A stretch of 50,794 nt of DNA from Chloroflexota bacterium (GTDB lineage: Bacteria; Chloroflexota; UBA11872): the NCBI GenBank assembly GCA_022820025.1, contig JAJEGF010000009.1, positions 1-50,794 on the forward strand. Reading direction: 5' to 3'. Positions 1 to 7,526 of this stretch are shown here, one piece after another (position 1 is the stretch's first letter; every line of letters begins with the position of its first letter). A program made the translations under genes and the position numbers. The notes under the pieces are model-generated. The model searched no databases. It was not told the DNA's origin and saw only the letters and a program-made list of their open reading frames with translations.

Positions 1-201
1 AGAGGAGACCCAGATGTCGAACCGGCCAAGGGTTTCGTGCGGCGCGCCAACGTCCTGCTGCACGGCCCAGCCGGGCCAGGCGATCAGGACATCGCCGGCG
101 GGGTCACCGCTGGAAGCGGTGGGATAGGTGAGTTGGGGCGCCAGACTGGCCCACAGCCAGATCGCGCCTGCCGCGAACGCGAGCCAGAGAACTCGTCCCA
201 C
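1..201 (-). CDS. Secreted or membrane protein, N-terminal part only
   Basis: The reverse strand carries an open frame of 67 codons from a GTG at 201 to the window edge. It starts V-G-R-V-L-W-L-A-F-A-A-G-A-I-W-L-W, a short basic end followed by a hydrophobic stretch that looks like a signal peptide or single membrane anchor. The part after it (ending L-G-R-F-D-I-W-V-S-S) looks like the beginning of an extracytoplasmic domain. The rest lies outside the window, so the function cannot be named. It reads in the same direction as the M20 gene upstream and is 51 bases downstream of it, so the two may be cotranscribed. Confidence 0.55.
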   Translation of the reverse strand, partial: MGRVLWLAFAAGAIWLWASLAPQLTYPTASSGDPAGDVLIAWPGWAVQQDVGAPHETLGRFDIWVSS

Positions 202-252
202 GGGTCAGGCGCGGCACGCCCGGGGGCGGAAGGCTGGCGGCATTCCCCGCAC

Positions 253-1593
253 TTACGACTCGGCGCCTGACCAGCGGTCGACCTGGCTGAGGCTTCGTTG
301 GTAGGTGAGGTACTCGTCCCGGCTCATTCGGGGCTGGAAGTTGTCCAGCACGCGCCGCGCTTCGCGGGCGCCGTTGCCCAGCAGGTCGGCGGCCATCCAG
401 GCGAGGGCCTTGGCGGGTTCCAGGTAGGCCATCTGCGGATCGTCGATCAACCAATCCACCGCGTGGTTGCTGCCCACGGCGCCGGCCATCGACGGGTGTA
501 GCGCCGGCATGATGTGCGAGACGTCGCCCATGTCGGTCGAGCCGGTGCGGTGCCCCTGCCGCCGGGCTTGGGGCTCGCCGTGCACGACGCGCTGATTGGC
601 TAGGAACAGTTCGGCCAGGTCCTGATCGTTGACCAGCGGCAGGTAGCCGGGCAGCGTGATGATCTCCACCTCCGCGCCCAGCGCCATCGCGCCGGCCTTG
701 AGCGCGCGGTCCACCTTGGCGGCCGCCGCGTCGATGGCGTCGGTGGTCTTGCCGCGCACATAGGTTTCCAGGGTTACGTCGGACGGGATTACGTTCACCA
801 GGTCGCCGCCGCGGGTGACGATGGGATGCACGCGGATGGCGTCGTCATCGCGGAAGGTCTCACGAATGGCGTTGATGGCCGCCAGGCCGATGTGGGCGGC
901 GTAGAGGGCGTTGACGCCCAGGTGGGGCGCGCCGCCGGCGTGGGCGGCCTTGCCGATGTACCTGATCTGCTTGACCACGCAGCCGTTGTTGGAGGCGGTG
1001 ACGGAGGCCATGCCGTTCTCGTCGGGCCGCGAGTGGGTGTGGATCATCATGGCCAGGTCGACGTCGTCGAACTCGCCGCGCGCAATCAGTTCGGGCTTGC
1101 CGCCCAGGAACTCCAGTTCGCCCTCCTGGACCAGGCCGTGGCGGTACTCGACCTCCACGTACTCCTCGGCCGGCACGGCAAACAGCACGATGGATCCGCA
1201 CAGATCCCGCAGGATGGTTGGGTCGCTCAGCGCGGCCGCCGCACCCATCAGCCCGGCGATCTGCGCGTTATGCCCACAGGCGTGGGCGGCGTGGGTTTCC
1301 GGGTTCTCCATCGGGTGCCCGGCCACCACCAGCGCGTCCAGTTCGCCGATCAGCGCCAGCGTGGGCCCCGGCCGCCCGGTGTCGATCTTCGCCTTGACCC
1401 CGGTACGGGCCAGGCCCGCGCGGTAGTCCAACTCCAACTCGTCGAACTTGCGCTGCACCAGCGCCGCGGTCTCGAACTCTTTGAAGCCCAGTTCCGGGTT
1501 GCGCATGATCGTTTCGCCGACTTCGACGATGTCGTCGCGGTGCGACTCCACCACGGCGGCGATGCGCTCTTTCAAATCGGCGCTGGTGGACAT
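253..1593 (-). CDS. M20-family amidohydrolase (AbgB/carboxypeptidase-like)
   Basis: A 446-residue cytosolic zinc hydrolase of peptidase family M20, which cleaves amide bonds of N-acyl amino acids or short peptides. The metal-site signature HACGHN is at about residues 104-109, the catalytic and ligand acids PAEEY at about 141-145, a HTHSRPDENG segment follows, and the lid-domain motif AAHAGGAPHLGVNAL is clear. GSTDMGDVSHIMPALHP supplies the C-terminal ligand region. The pattern resembles aminobenzoyl-glutamate hydrolase subunit B and M20D enzymes. The open frame extends 100 codons further upstream, but the ATG at 1593 has an AAGGG about 9 bases before it and matches the family start (MSTSADLKERI). 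The substrate cannot be read from sequence. Confidence 0.88.
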   Translation of the reverse strand: MSTSADLKERIAAVVESHRDDIVEVGETIMRNPELGFKEFETAALVQRKFDELELDYRAGLARTGVKAKIDTGRPGPTLALIGELDALVVAGHPMENPETHAAHACGHNAQIAGLMGAAAALSDPTILRDLCGSIVLFAVPAEEYVEVEYRHGLVQEGELEFLGGKPELIARGEFDDVDLAMMIHTHSRPDENGMASVTASNNGCVVKQIRYIGKAAHAGGAPHLGVNALYAAHIGLAAINAIRETFRDDDAIRVHPIVTRGGDLVNVIPSDVTLETYVRGKTTDAIDAAAAKVDRALKAGAMALGAEVEIITLPGYLPLVNDQDLAELFLANQRVVHGEPQARRQGHRTGSTDMGDVSHIMPALHPSMAGAVGSNHAVDWLIDDPQMAYLEPAKALAWMAADLLGNGAREARRVLDNFQPRMSRDEYLTYQRSLSQVDRWSGAES

Positions 1594-1771
1594 ACCCGTA
1601 GCCCTTCGGATTCTGGTGTGGGCAGTCTGCCACGGGCGTGGAGAAACCGAGCCGCCAGGACATCGTTCGGCATGGCGCCCTTCTTTTGTTCGGTTTTCGT
1701 ACGGTATCCTGACGTCCCGTACTCCCCAGGGTGTTCCGCTGGCTCTTCCCGACACCGAGCGTCCCGCCGCG

Positions 1772-2575
1772 TTGCGGGTGGCCGTGCATGAAATCGAACA
1801 GCGCTGGGGGTTGCATGCCGCGGGGCGGCTGTTTGGGGTTAGTCCGCGAGACGCCGGGTTTTCGACCGGCATCGGGGCGCTGGATGAGGCCACCGGGTTC
1901 GAGGGGATTCCCAGGGGCCGGCTGAGCGAATTGACCGGCCCGGCGGGCAGCGGGGCGCTGACGCTGGGGTGGCGGGTGCTGGGCGCCGCGCTGGATGCGG
2001 ACGGGTTGGCGGCCTACGTGGATCTGCCCGGGACGTTTGCGCCGACGGCGGGGGTGGGGCTGGGCCTGGATCTGTCGCGGCTGGTGGTGGTGCGGCCGCC
2101 GGATGCCGAGGCCGCGCTCCAAGCGGCCGCGACGTTGCTGCGGAGCCATGCCTTCGAGGCGGTGCTGCTGGACCTGGAGTCGGCACGGCCGCGCGCCAAC
2201 CGGTGGTCGCAACTGGCCGATCTGGCGGGGCGCGGATCGGCCGGGCTGGTGGTGGTGACGGCGGCCGGGAGCCAGCGCGTTGCCGGACTGCCGTACCTGG
2301 CCTCGCTGCGGCTGGGGGTGGCCTGCCGCGGCTGGCGCTGGCAGCGCAGCCGCCTGACCCGGGCACCCATGGGGCTGACGCTAGAGGTCCGGGTGCTGAA
2401 GTCGCGCAGCGGCACGGGCGTGCAGCACCTGGTGATCGATTGTCCGTTTACGAGGAGGTCCGGTGGACCGCAAGACGTTGTGCCTGTGGATTCCGCGTTT
2501 CCGGACCACGGTGGAGGCGCAGAGGCAGCCATCGTGGTCGGCGCAGCCGCTGGCGATCTACGCGCGGCAAGCTAA
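1772..2575 (+). CDS. imuA: ImuA-like RecA-fold accessory protein of the mutasome
   Basis: A RecA/SulA-like protein, about 267 residues, directly before imuB and dnaE2. This order is the hallmark of the ImuA-ImuB-DnaE2 damage-induced translesion cassette. The core reads STGIGALDEATG, then the P-loop position GPAGSGALTL, where the usual Lys-Thr/Ser of Walker A is Ala-Leu, so ATP hydrolysis is doubtful. LLDLESARPR is the Walker-B-like strand and LTLEVRVLKSRSG is near the end. The start is uncertain: no ATG fits, and TTG 1772 or GTG 1778 are the best in-frame choices. The frame overlaps imuB by 113 bases, and the last ~37 residues look like frame overrun rather than a conserved domain. I see no clear LexA-type palindrome upstream. 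Confidence 0.72.
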   Translation: MRVAVHEIEQRWGLHAAGRLFGVSPRDAGFSTGIGALDEATGFEGIPRGRLSELTGPAGSGALTLGWRVLGAALDADGLAAYVDLPGTFAPTAGVGLGLDLSRLVVVRPPDAEAALQAAATLLRSHAFEAVLLDLESARPRANRWSQLADLAGRGSAGLVVVTAAGSQRVAGLPYLASLRLGVACRGWRWQRSRLTRAPMGLTLEVRVLKSRSGTGVQHLVIDCPFTRRSGGPQDVVPVDSAFPDHGGGAEAAIVVGAAAGDLRAAS

Positions 2576-4145
2576 CCAGCGGCGGCTGATCGAGGTTTCC
2601 GAGGCCGCCCAGCAGGCGGGGTTGCGGCTGGGGATGGCCGTGAAGGAAGCGGCGCAGCGCTGTCCGCAGGGCGTCTACGTGGCCGACGATCCGCCGCGCT
2701 ATGCCCAGGCGTTCGAAGTGGTGCTGGACGTGCTGGAGCGGTTTTCGCCCGTGGTGGAGGACGCCGGGGTGGGACTGGCGTTTGCCGACGCAGCGGGGCT
2801 GGCGCCGCTGTATGGCCCAGACGCAGCGCTGGGGGCGCGGGTGCGCCGGGACGTGGAAGCGGCGACAGGGCAGACGTCCCAAGTAGGACTGGCGGCGGGA
2901 CGGCTGGCGGCGGAGGTCGCGGCGCGTGGGGCGGGGGATTCAGGCGTGGCGGTGGTTTCCGGGGAGGACCGGGCGTACCTGGCCGGGCAGCCGGTGGACC
3001 GGCTGCCGCTGGACGAACGGACACTGCGGCATCTGCGCATGCTGGGCATCGTCACGATCGGCGCATTTGCCGAGCTGCCGGTCAACGCCGTGCGGACGCG
3101 GTATGGGGTCGAGGGCGCGCGGGCGCGGCGGCTGGCGGGTGGGGAGGATCCGCAACCACTAAAGGGGCGGACGCAACCGATCGTCCTGGATGAAGAGATC
3201 GAGTTCGAGTGGGAAGAGCACAACGTGGACCGGCTGATCTTTGCGCTGCAGGCCCTGGCGCAGCGGCTGGCTACGCGGCTGGCCAACCGAGGCCTGATGG
3301 CACAGCAGGTTGGCAGCCGGATCGAGCGGGCCGACGGCACGGTGCAGCGGTTCACGCTGGCGCTGCCCGAGCCGTCCGGCAACGCCGCCGCCTTGCGGGA
3401 CGCGGCCCGGTGGCGGCTGGAGGCGTGGGCGGGGGATGTCCGGAGAGACCTTTGCATAACCCCGGGGTGGTTGCCCGGAAGACCCTCACCCCAACCCTCT
3501 CCCACGGGGAGCGGGAGCAAGAGCGACCGCGCATTAGCAGACGAGAGACGTTATGCAAAGGTCTCCCAGGGCGAGGCGGCGGTGCAGGAGATTCCGCTGC
3601 ACCGGCCCGGGGTGACGCGCATTGGGCTGAACGTGGAGCAGCTGGTTCCGGGGGCCGGGACGCAGCGGTCGCTGCTGGGCAACCGGTCGGAGCGGGTGGC
3701 GCGGGCCAACCACGCAATCAGCCGTCTGCGGGCGCAGTTGGGTGACGACGCGGTGTTCCGGATGGAGTTGTGCCCCGAGGCCTGGACGCTGGAGGCGGCC
3801 AGCCGCCGGGTGGACGCCTACGTTGCGGGGGGCGCCCAGCGGGATGAACCCCCGCTCTCTCCGGCGTGGCTGGCGGGTTTAGCGGGGGCTCGGGGGCTTA
3901 CCCGGCTGTTCACGCCGCCGCGTCGGGTTCGTATCAGCAAGATCGATGGGGCCAGCCGGATGACGCTGGATGGGACGACCAGGAAGGTCGTCGCCCGCTA
4001 CGGGCCGCAGCGGGCGCGGACCGGGTGGTGGGCGGAACCGGTGGACCGCGACTACCTGCACGTGCGGCTGGACGATGGACGCGGGCTGGTGCTCTATCGC
4101 GACCGCGCCAAGCCGGGCTGGTTTGCCCAGGGGGCGCTGGATTGA
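2463..4145 (+). CDS. imuB: ImuB-like Y-family polymerase homologue (non-catalytic mutasome subunit)
   Basis: This is the bridging subunit that is thought to link DnaE2 to the sliding clamp during error-prone repair. The 560-residue protein starts at GTG 2463 behind a strong GGAGG. The N-terminus CLWIPRFRTTVEA shows the ImuB pattern in which the first catalytic aspartate of Y-family polymerases is lost, and FSPVVEDAGVGLAFADAAGL lacks the usual Asp-Glu pair, so catalysis is not expected. A helix-hairpin-helix-like segment (about 170-215) and little-finger region follow. The family motif HRPGVTRIGLNVEQLVPG appears only after about 40 foreign residues (roughly 328-368), encoded by the inverted-repeat insertion at 3445-3565. 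The frame stays open. The stop overlaps the dnaE2 start by three bases. Confidence 0.85.
   Translation: MDRKTLCLWIPRFRTTVEAQRQPSWSAQPLAIYARQANQRRLIEVSEAAQQAGLRLGMAVKEAAQRCPQGVYVADDPPRYAQAFEVVLDVLERFSPVVEDAGVGLAFADAAGLAPLYGPDAALGARVRRDVEAATGQTSQVGLAAGRLAAEVAARGAGDSGVAVVSGEDRAYLAGQPVDRLPLDERTLRHLRMLGIVTIGAFAELPVNAVRTRYGVEGARARRLAGGEDPQPLKGRTQPIVLDEEIEFEWEEHNVDRLIFALQALAQRLATRLANRGLMAQQVGSRIERADGTVQRFTLALPEPSGNAAALRDAARWRLEAWAGDVRRDLCITPGWLPGRPSPQPSPTGSGSKSDRALADERRYAKVSQGEAAVQEIPLHRPGVTRIGLNVEQLVPGAGTQRSLLGNRSERVARANHAISRLRAQLGDDAVFRMELCPEAWTLEAASRRVDAYVAGGAQRDEPPLSPAWLAGLAGARGLTRLFTPPRRVRISKIDGASRMTLDGTTRKVVARYGPQRARTGWWAEPVDRDYLHVRLDDGRGLVLYRDRAKPGWFAQGALD
3445..3565. mobile_element. 121-bp inverted-repeat (MITE/REP-like) element inside imuB
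   Basis: Perfect 16-bp terminal inverted repeats, GAGACCTTTGCATAAC (3445-3460) and GTTATGCAAAGGTCTC (3550-3565), bracket an interior with the block CCCTCACCCCAACCCTCTCC and a matching GGGGAGCGGGAG arm. That interior is the kind seen in dispersed palindromic repeats of many GC-rich genomes. The element encodes no protein of its own. It sits in imuB between the segment ending RLEAWAGDV and the segment beginning QGEAAVQEI, which are adjacent in normal ImuB proteins. The net insertion preserves the frame. I could not identify a target-site duplication with certainty. Confidence 0.75.
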
Positions 4146-7100
4146 CTGGTCCCGACTACGCCGAACTGCACGCGCACAGCAACTTCTCGTTCCTGGACGG
4201 CGCGTCGCATCCCGAGGAAATGGCGGCGCGGGCCGCCGAGTTGGGGCTGACGGCCCTGGCGATCACCGATCACGATGGGGTCTACGGCGCGGTGCGGTTC
4301 TCTCACGCGGCGCGGGAGCATGGCTTGCAGCCCATCGTGGGCATGGAGGCCAGCATGGCCGGGGGGCATCACCTGACGTTGCTGGCGCGCGACCGGGAGG
4401 GCTACGCCAACCTCTGCCGGCTGGCGACCGCGGCGCATCACGACCGGCCCAAGGGAACGGCGGAGCTGGACCTGGACGCCCTGGCGCGGCACACGCGGGG
4501 CCTAGTGGGGCTTTCAGGGTGCCTGCAGGGGGCGATTCCGTCCGCGGCGCTGGTTGGGGACAGTCGCCAAGCCATTGGCCTGGCGGGGTCGTACGCCGAG
4601 ATGTTCGAGGACGGGTGCTTTTTCCTGGAACTCCAGGATCACCGGCGGGAGGCGGAGCACCTGGCCAGCGCCGGGTTGCTGGAGGTCGCGCGGCACACGG
4701 GGCTGCCGCCGGTGGCGACCAATAACGTTCACTACCACGACCGGGCGCGGGCGCGACTGCAAGACGTGCTGGTGTGTATCAAGCACACCGTCACGCTGGA
4801 AACGGCGGGACGGCGGCTGCGGCCCAATCACGAGTTTGGGCTGAAGTCCGCGGAGGAAATGGTCCAGCTTTTTGACAGCGTCCCCGAGGCGATCAGCAAC
4901 ACCCTGCGGATTGCGGAGATGTGCGCATTCGACCTGAGCCGGAAGCTGGAATACGGCTTGCCGAGGTGTCCCACGCCGGAAGGCGAGTCGGAATACGACT
5001 ACGTGGAACGGCTGGTCTGGGAGGGCGTGCGGCGGCGGTATCCGGACCCGAACGCGACGGTTCGGCAGCGGGTGGAGCAGGAACTGCGGTACGTCAAGAA
5101 CCAGGGGTTGGCGGGGTACTTTTTGACCGTGCGCGACCTGGTGGCTTTTTGTCACCGCAGCGACATTCTGGTCAATACGCGCGGTTCGGCACCGGGGTCG
5201 ATCATTTGTTACGTGCTGGAGATTTCGATGGTGGATCCCATGGCGGCCGGGCTGATGTTCGAGCGGTTCATGTCGCCGGACCGGGACGAACCGCCGGACA
5301 TCGACCTGGACATCGAGCACCAGGAGCGCGAGCGGGTGATCCAGTACGTGTACCAGCGCTACGGCCGCCGGCGGGCGGCGATGGTGGCGAACGTGATCTG
5401 CTTTCGCGGGCGCTCGGCCATCCGCGACGTTGGCAAGGCGCTGGGACTGCCGCCGGCCCAGGTGGACCGGTTGGCGCAGCGCCTGCAGTGGCATCCCAGC
5501 GTGGAGATGCCGGACCCGGATCAGGCCGGCGGCGACGTGCCGCGCGAGATCTCGGGTCGTGTGGGCCGCGACCTGCTGGAGATCAGCCGGGAGATCGTGG
5601 ACTTTCCCCGGCACCTGGGCATCCACACCGGCGGGATGATCATCTCGTCGCGCCCGCTGGACGCCTCGGTACCGATCGAGCCGGCGACGATGGAGGGTCG
5701 CAGCGTGGCGCAGTGGGACAAGGACGACTGCGCGGACGCCGGGCTGCTGAAGATCGACCTGCTGGGGCTGGGCATGCTGACGCTGGTCCAGCGGGCCTTC
5801 CGGCTGATTGAGCAGCGGCACGGGCAGCGGCGGGCGCTGGCGGATTTCAAATTCGACGACCCCAAGGTGTTCGACGCGATCTGTGCGGCTGACACGATCG
5901 GGATGTTCCAGGTCGAGAGCCGCGCGCAGATGCACGTGCTGCCGCAGACGCGGCCGCGGTGCTTCTACGACTTGGTGGTGCAGGTGGCGATCATCCGGCC
6001 AGGGCCGATGACGACCAAGATGCACCGGCGCTGGATTCTGCGCCGCATCGGACTGGAAGCTGCCGATCCGGTGTGGCCGGGGCTGGCGGGGGTGCTGGAG
6101 CGCACGCTGGGGCTTCCGATCTTCCAGGAGCAGTGCCTGCAGATCGCCATGGTGGCGGCCGGATTTTCGGCAACCAAGGCCGACGCGCTGCGGCGGGCCA
6201 TGAGCCGCAAGCGTTCCCTGGCGCACATCCAGGCGCTGCAGGACGACTTGATGCGGGGCATGGCCCGCAATGGCATCCCGGCGGCGACGGCGGAACAGAT
6301 CTATGCGCAGATCGAAGGCTACGCGGGCTACGGGTTTCCCGAGGCGCACTCCTGCGCGTTCGCGCTGTTGGTGTACGTCTCGGCGTGGCTGAAGGTGTAT
6401 TACCACGCGGAGTTCACCTGCGCGATTCTGAACAGCCAGCCGATGGGGTTTTACAGCGCGCACACGCTGGTGGGCGACGCGCAGCGGCACGGGGTGACGG
6501 TGCGTCCCGTGGACATCCAGCGCAGCCGGTATGAGTGCATGATCGAGCCGGACGGCGCGGTGCGGATGGGGTACCGGTACGTGGAGGGGGTGGGGGAGGC
6601 CTACCGCGAGCGGCTGGAAGACGAGATCGAGCGCGGGGCGTATGACTCGCTGGACGACTTCTGCCGCCGGACGCGGGCGCCCAGCAACGTCTTGGAAGCG
6701 CTGGCCACGGCCGGGGCTTTTGGAAGCCTTGGGTCGAGCCGGCGGGAGGCCCTGTGGCAGGTGCAGGCGTACGCTTCGGCGGCGCACGGCGGGGAGTTGC
6801 CGGGGCTGGCGGCCGAGCTGGAGGAACCGGTGGCGCTGCCGACGGCGGACGCGCTGGTACAGGCGCACATGGACTTTGCCGCCACCGGGCTCTCCACGCG
6901 CTGGCGGGGGCTGGAGTTTCTGCGGTCCAAGCTGGCCGAGGCCGGGGTGCTGCGGGCGGCGGACCTGCCGGCCCTGGCGGCCAGCCGGCCGCAGCCGCAG
7001 ATCCGTCGGGTATCGATCCAGCCGGCCACGGGCCATCCGCGTGGACGCTCAGCGGTCGAGACGCAGGGTTTCGGTGGAGGGCGGCAGTCCAGCGACCACG

Positions 7101-7510
7101 CTGCGGGGCGCTATGGGGAGCGCGCTCGCCGGGCGGGCAATCATTACGACGGGCGGGGCAGCGGTCAGCAGTTCCAGGGGCTGGGCGACAGCGGGGTTCC
7201 CGACGCGCTGCGCGAGCAGGCCCGCACGGGAATCATGGTGACGGTGGCGGGGATCGTGATCAACCGGCAGCACCCGCCCACCGCGCGCGGTTACACCTTC
7301 CTGTCGCTGGAAGACGAAACCGGGCTGGTGAACGTGATTATTCGGCCGGATGTCTTCAGCCGCTACCAGCGCGCGATCCTGGATTCGCCGGTGATGATGG
7401 TGGACGGCGAACTGCAGGACGAGCACGGGGCCGTGCAGGTGATGGCCGAAACCTGTAGGCCGGTCTCGTCCGACTCCCTGGGCACGCCACGATCACGTGA
7501 CTGGCAGTAG
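4142..7510 (+). CDS. dnaE2: Error-prone DNA polymerase III alpha subunit (DnaE2)
   Basis: Catalytic C-family polymerase of the mutasome, 1122 residues from TTG 4142, which overlaps the imuB stop (TTGA), implying translational coupling. The PHP domain opens with AELHAHSNFSFLDGASHP. The polymerase palm carries PDIDLDIEHQERE at about 385, with two of the catalytic aspartates. A C-terminal OB fold is visible in TVAGIVINRQHPPTARGY and LSLEDETGLVNVIIRP (from about residue 1029). The order PHP-palm-OB without a clamp-binding tail fits DnaE2 rather than DnaE1. Between about residues 951 and 1024 there is a Gln/Gly/Arg-rich stretch with no family resemblance, likely a disordered insertion. Co-operates with ImuA and ImuB. 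Confidence 0.93.
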   Translation: MTGPDYAELHAHSNFSFLDGASHPEEMAARAAELGLTALAITDHDGVYGAVRFSHAAREHGLQPIVGMEASMAGGHHLTLLARDREGYANLCRLATAAHHDRPKGTAELDLDALARHTRGLVGLSGCLQGAIPSAALVGDSRQAIGLAGSYAEMFEDGCFFLELQDHRREAEHLASAGLLEVARHTGLPPVATNNVHYHDRARARLQDVLVCIKHTVTLETAGRRLRPNHEFGLKSAEEMVQLFDSVPEAISNTLRIAEMCAFDLSRKLEYGLPRCPTPEGESEYDYVERLVWEGVRRRYPDPNATVRQRVEQELRYVKNQGLAGYFLTVRDLVAFCHRSDILVNTRGSAPGSIICYVLEISMVDPMAAGLMFERFMSPDRDEPPDIDLDIEHQERERVIQYVYQRYGRRRAAMVANVICFRGRSAIRDVGKALGLPPAQVDRLAQRLQWHPSVEMPDPDQAGGDVPREISGRVGRDLLEISREIVDFPRHLGIHTGGMIISSRPLDASVPIEPATMEGRSVAQWDKDDCADAGLLKIDLLGLGMLTLVQRAFRLIEQRHGQRRALADFKFDDPKVFDAICAADTIGMFQVESRAQMHVLPQTRPRCFYDLVVQVAIIRPGPMTTKMHRRWILRRIGLEAADPVWPGLAGVLERTLGLPIFQEQCLQIAMVAAGFSATKADALRRAMSRKRSLAHIQALQDDLMRGMARNGIPAATAEQIYAQIEGYAGYGFPEAHSCAFALLVYVSAWLKVYYHAEFTCAILNSQPMGFYSAHTLVGDAQRHGVTVRPVDIQRSRYECMIEPDGAVRMGYRYVEGVGEAYRERLEDEIERGAYDSLDDFCRRTRAPSNVLEALATAGAFGSLGSSRREALWQVQAYASAAHGGELPGLAAELEEPVALPTADALVQAHMDFAATGLSTRWRGLEFLRSKLAEAGVLRAADLPALAASRPQPQIRRVSIQPATGHPRGRSAVETQGFGGGRQSSDHAAGRYGERARRAGNHYDGRGSGQQFQGLGDSGVPDALREQARTGIMVTVAGIVINRQHPPTARGYTFLSLEDETGLVNVIIRPDVFSRYQRAILDSPVMMVDGELQDEHGAVQVMAETCRPVSSDSLGTPRSRDWQ

Positions 7511-7526
7511 CCCGGATACGAAAACG

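Noticed and set aside
1690..1715. A possible SOS operator before imuA (around CGTACGGTATCC)
   Set aside because: The dyad is too short and does not match known LexA boxes; no similar site is seen before recA.
4514..7036. An 840-codon open frame antisense to dnaE2
   Set aside because: Composition is Arg/His/Pro-rich and no motif is seen, while the + strand encodes DnaE2.
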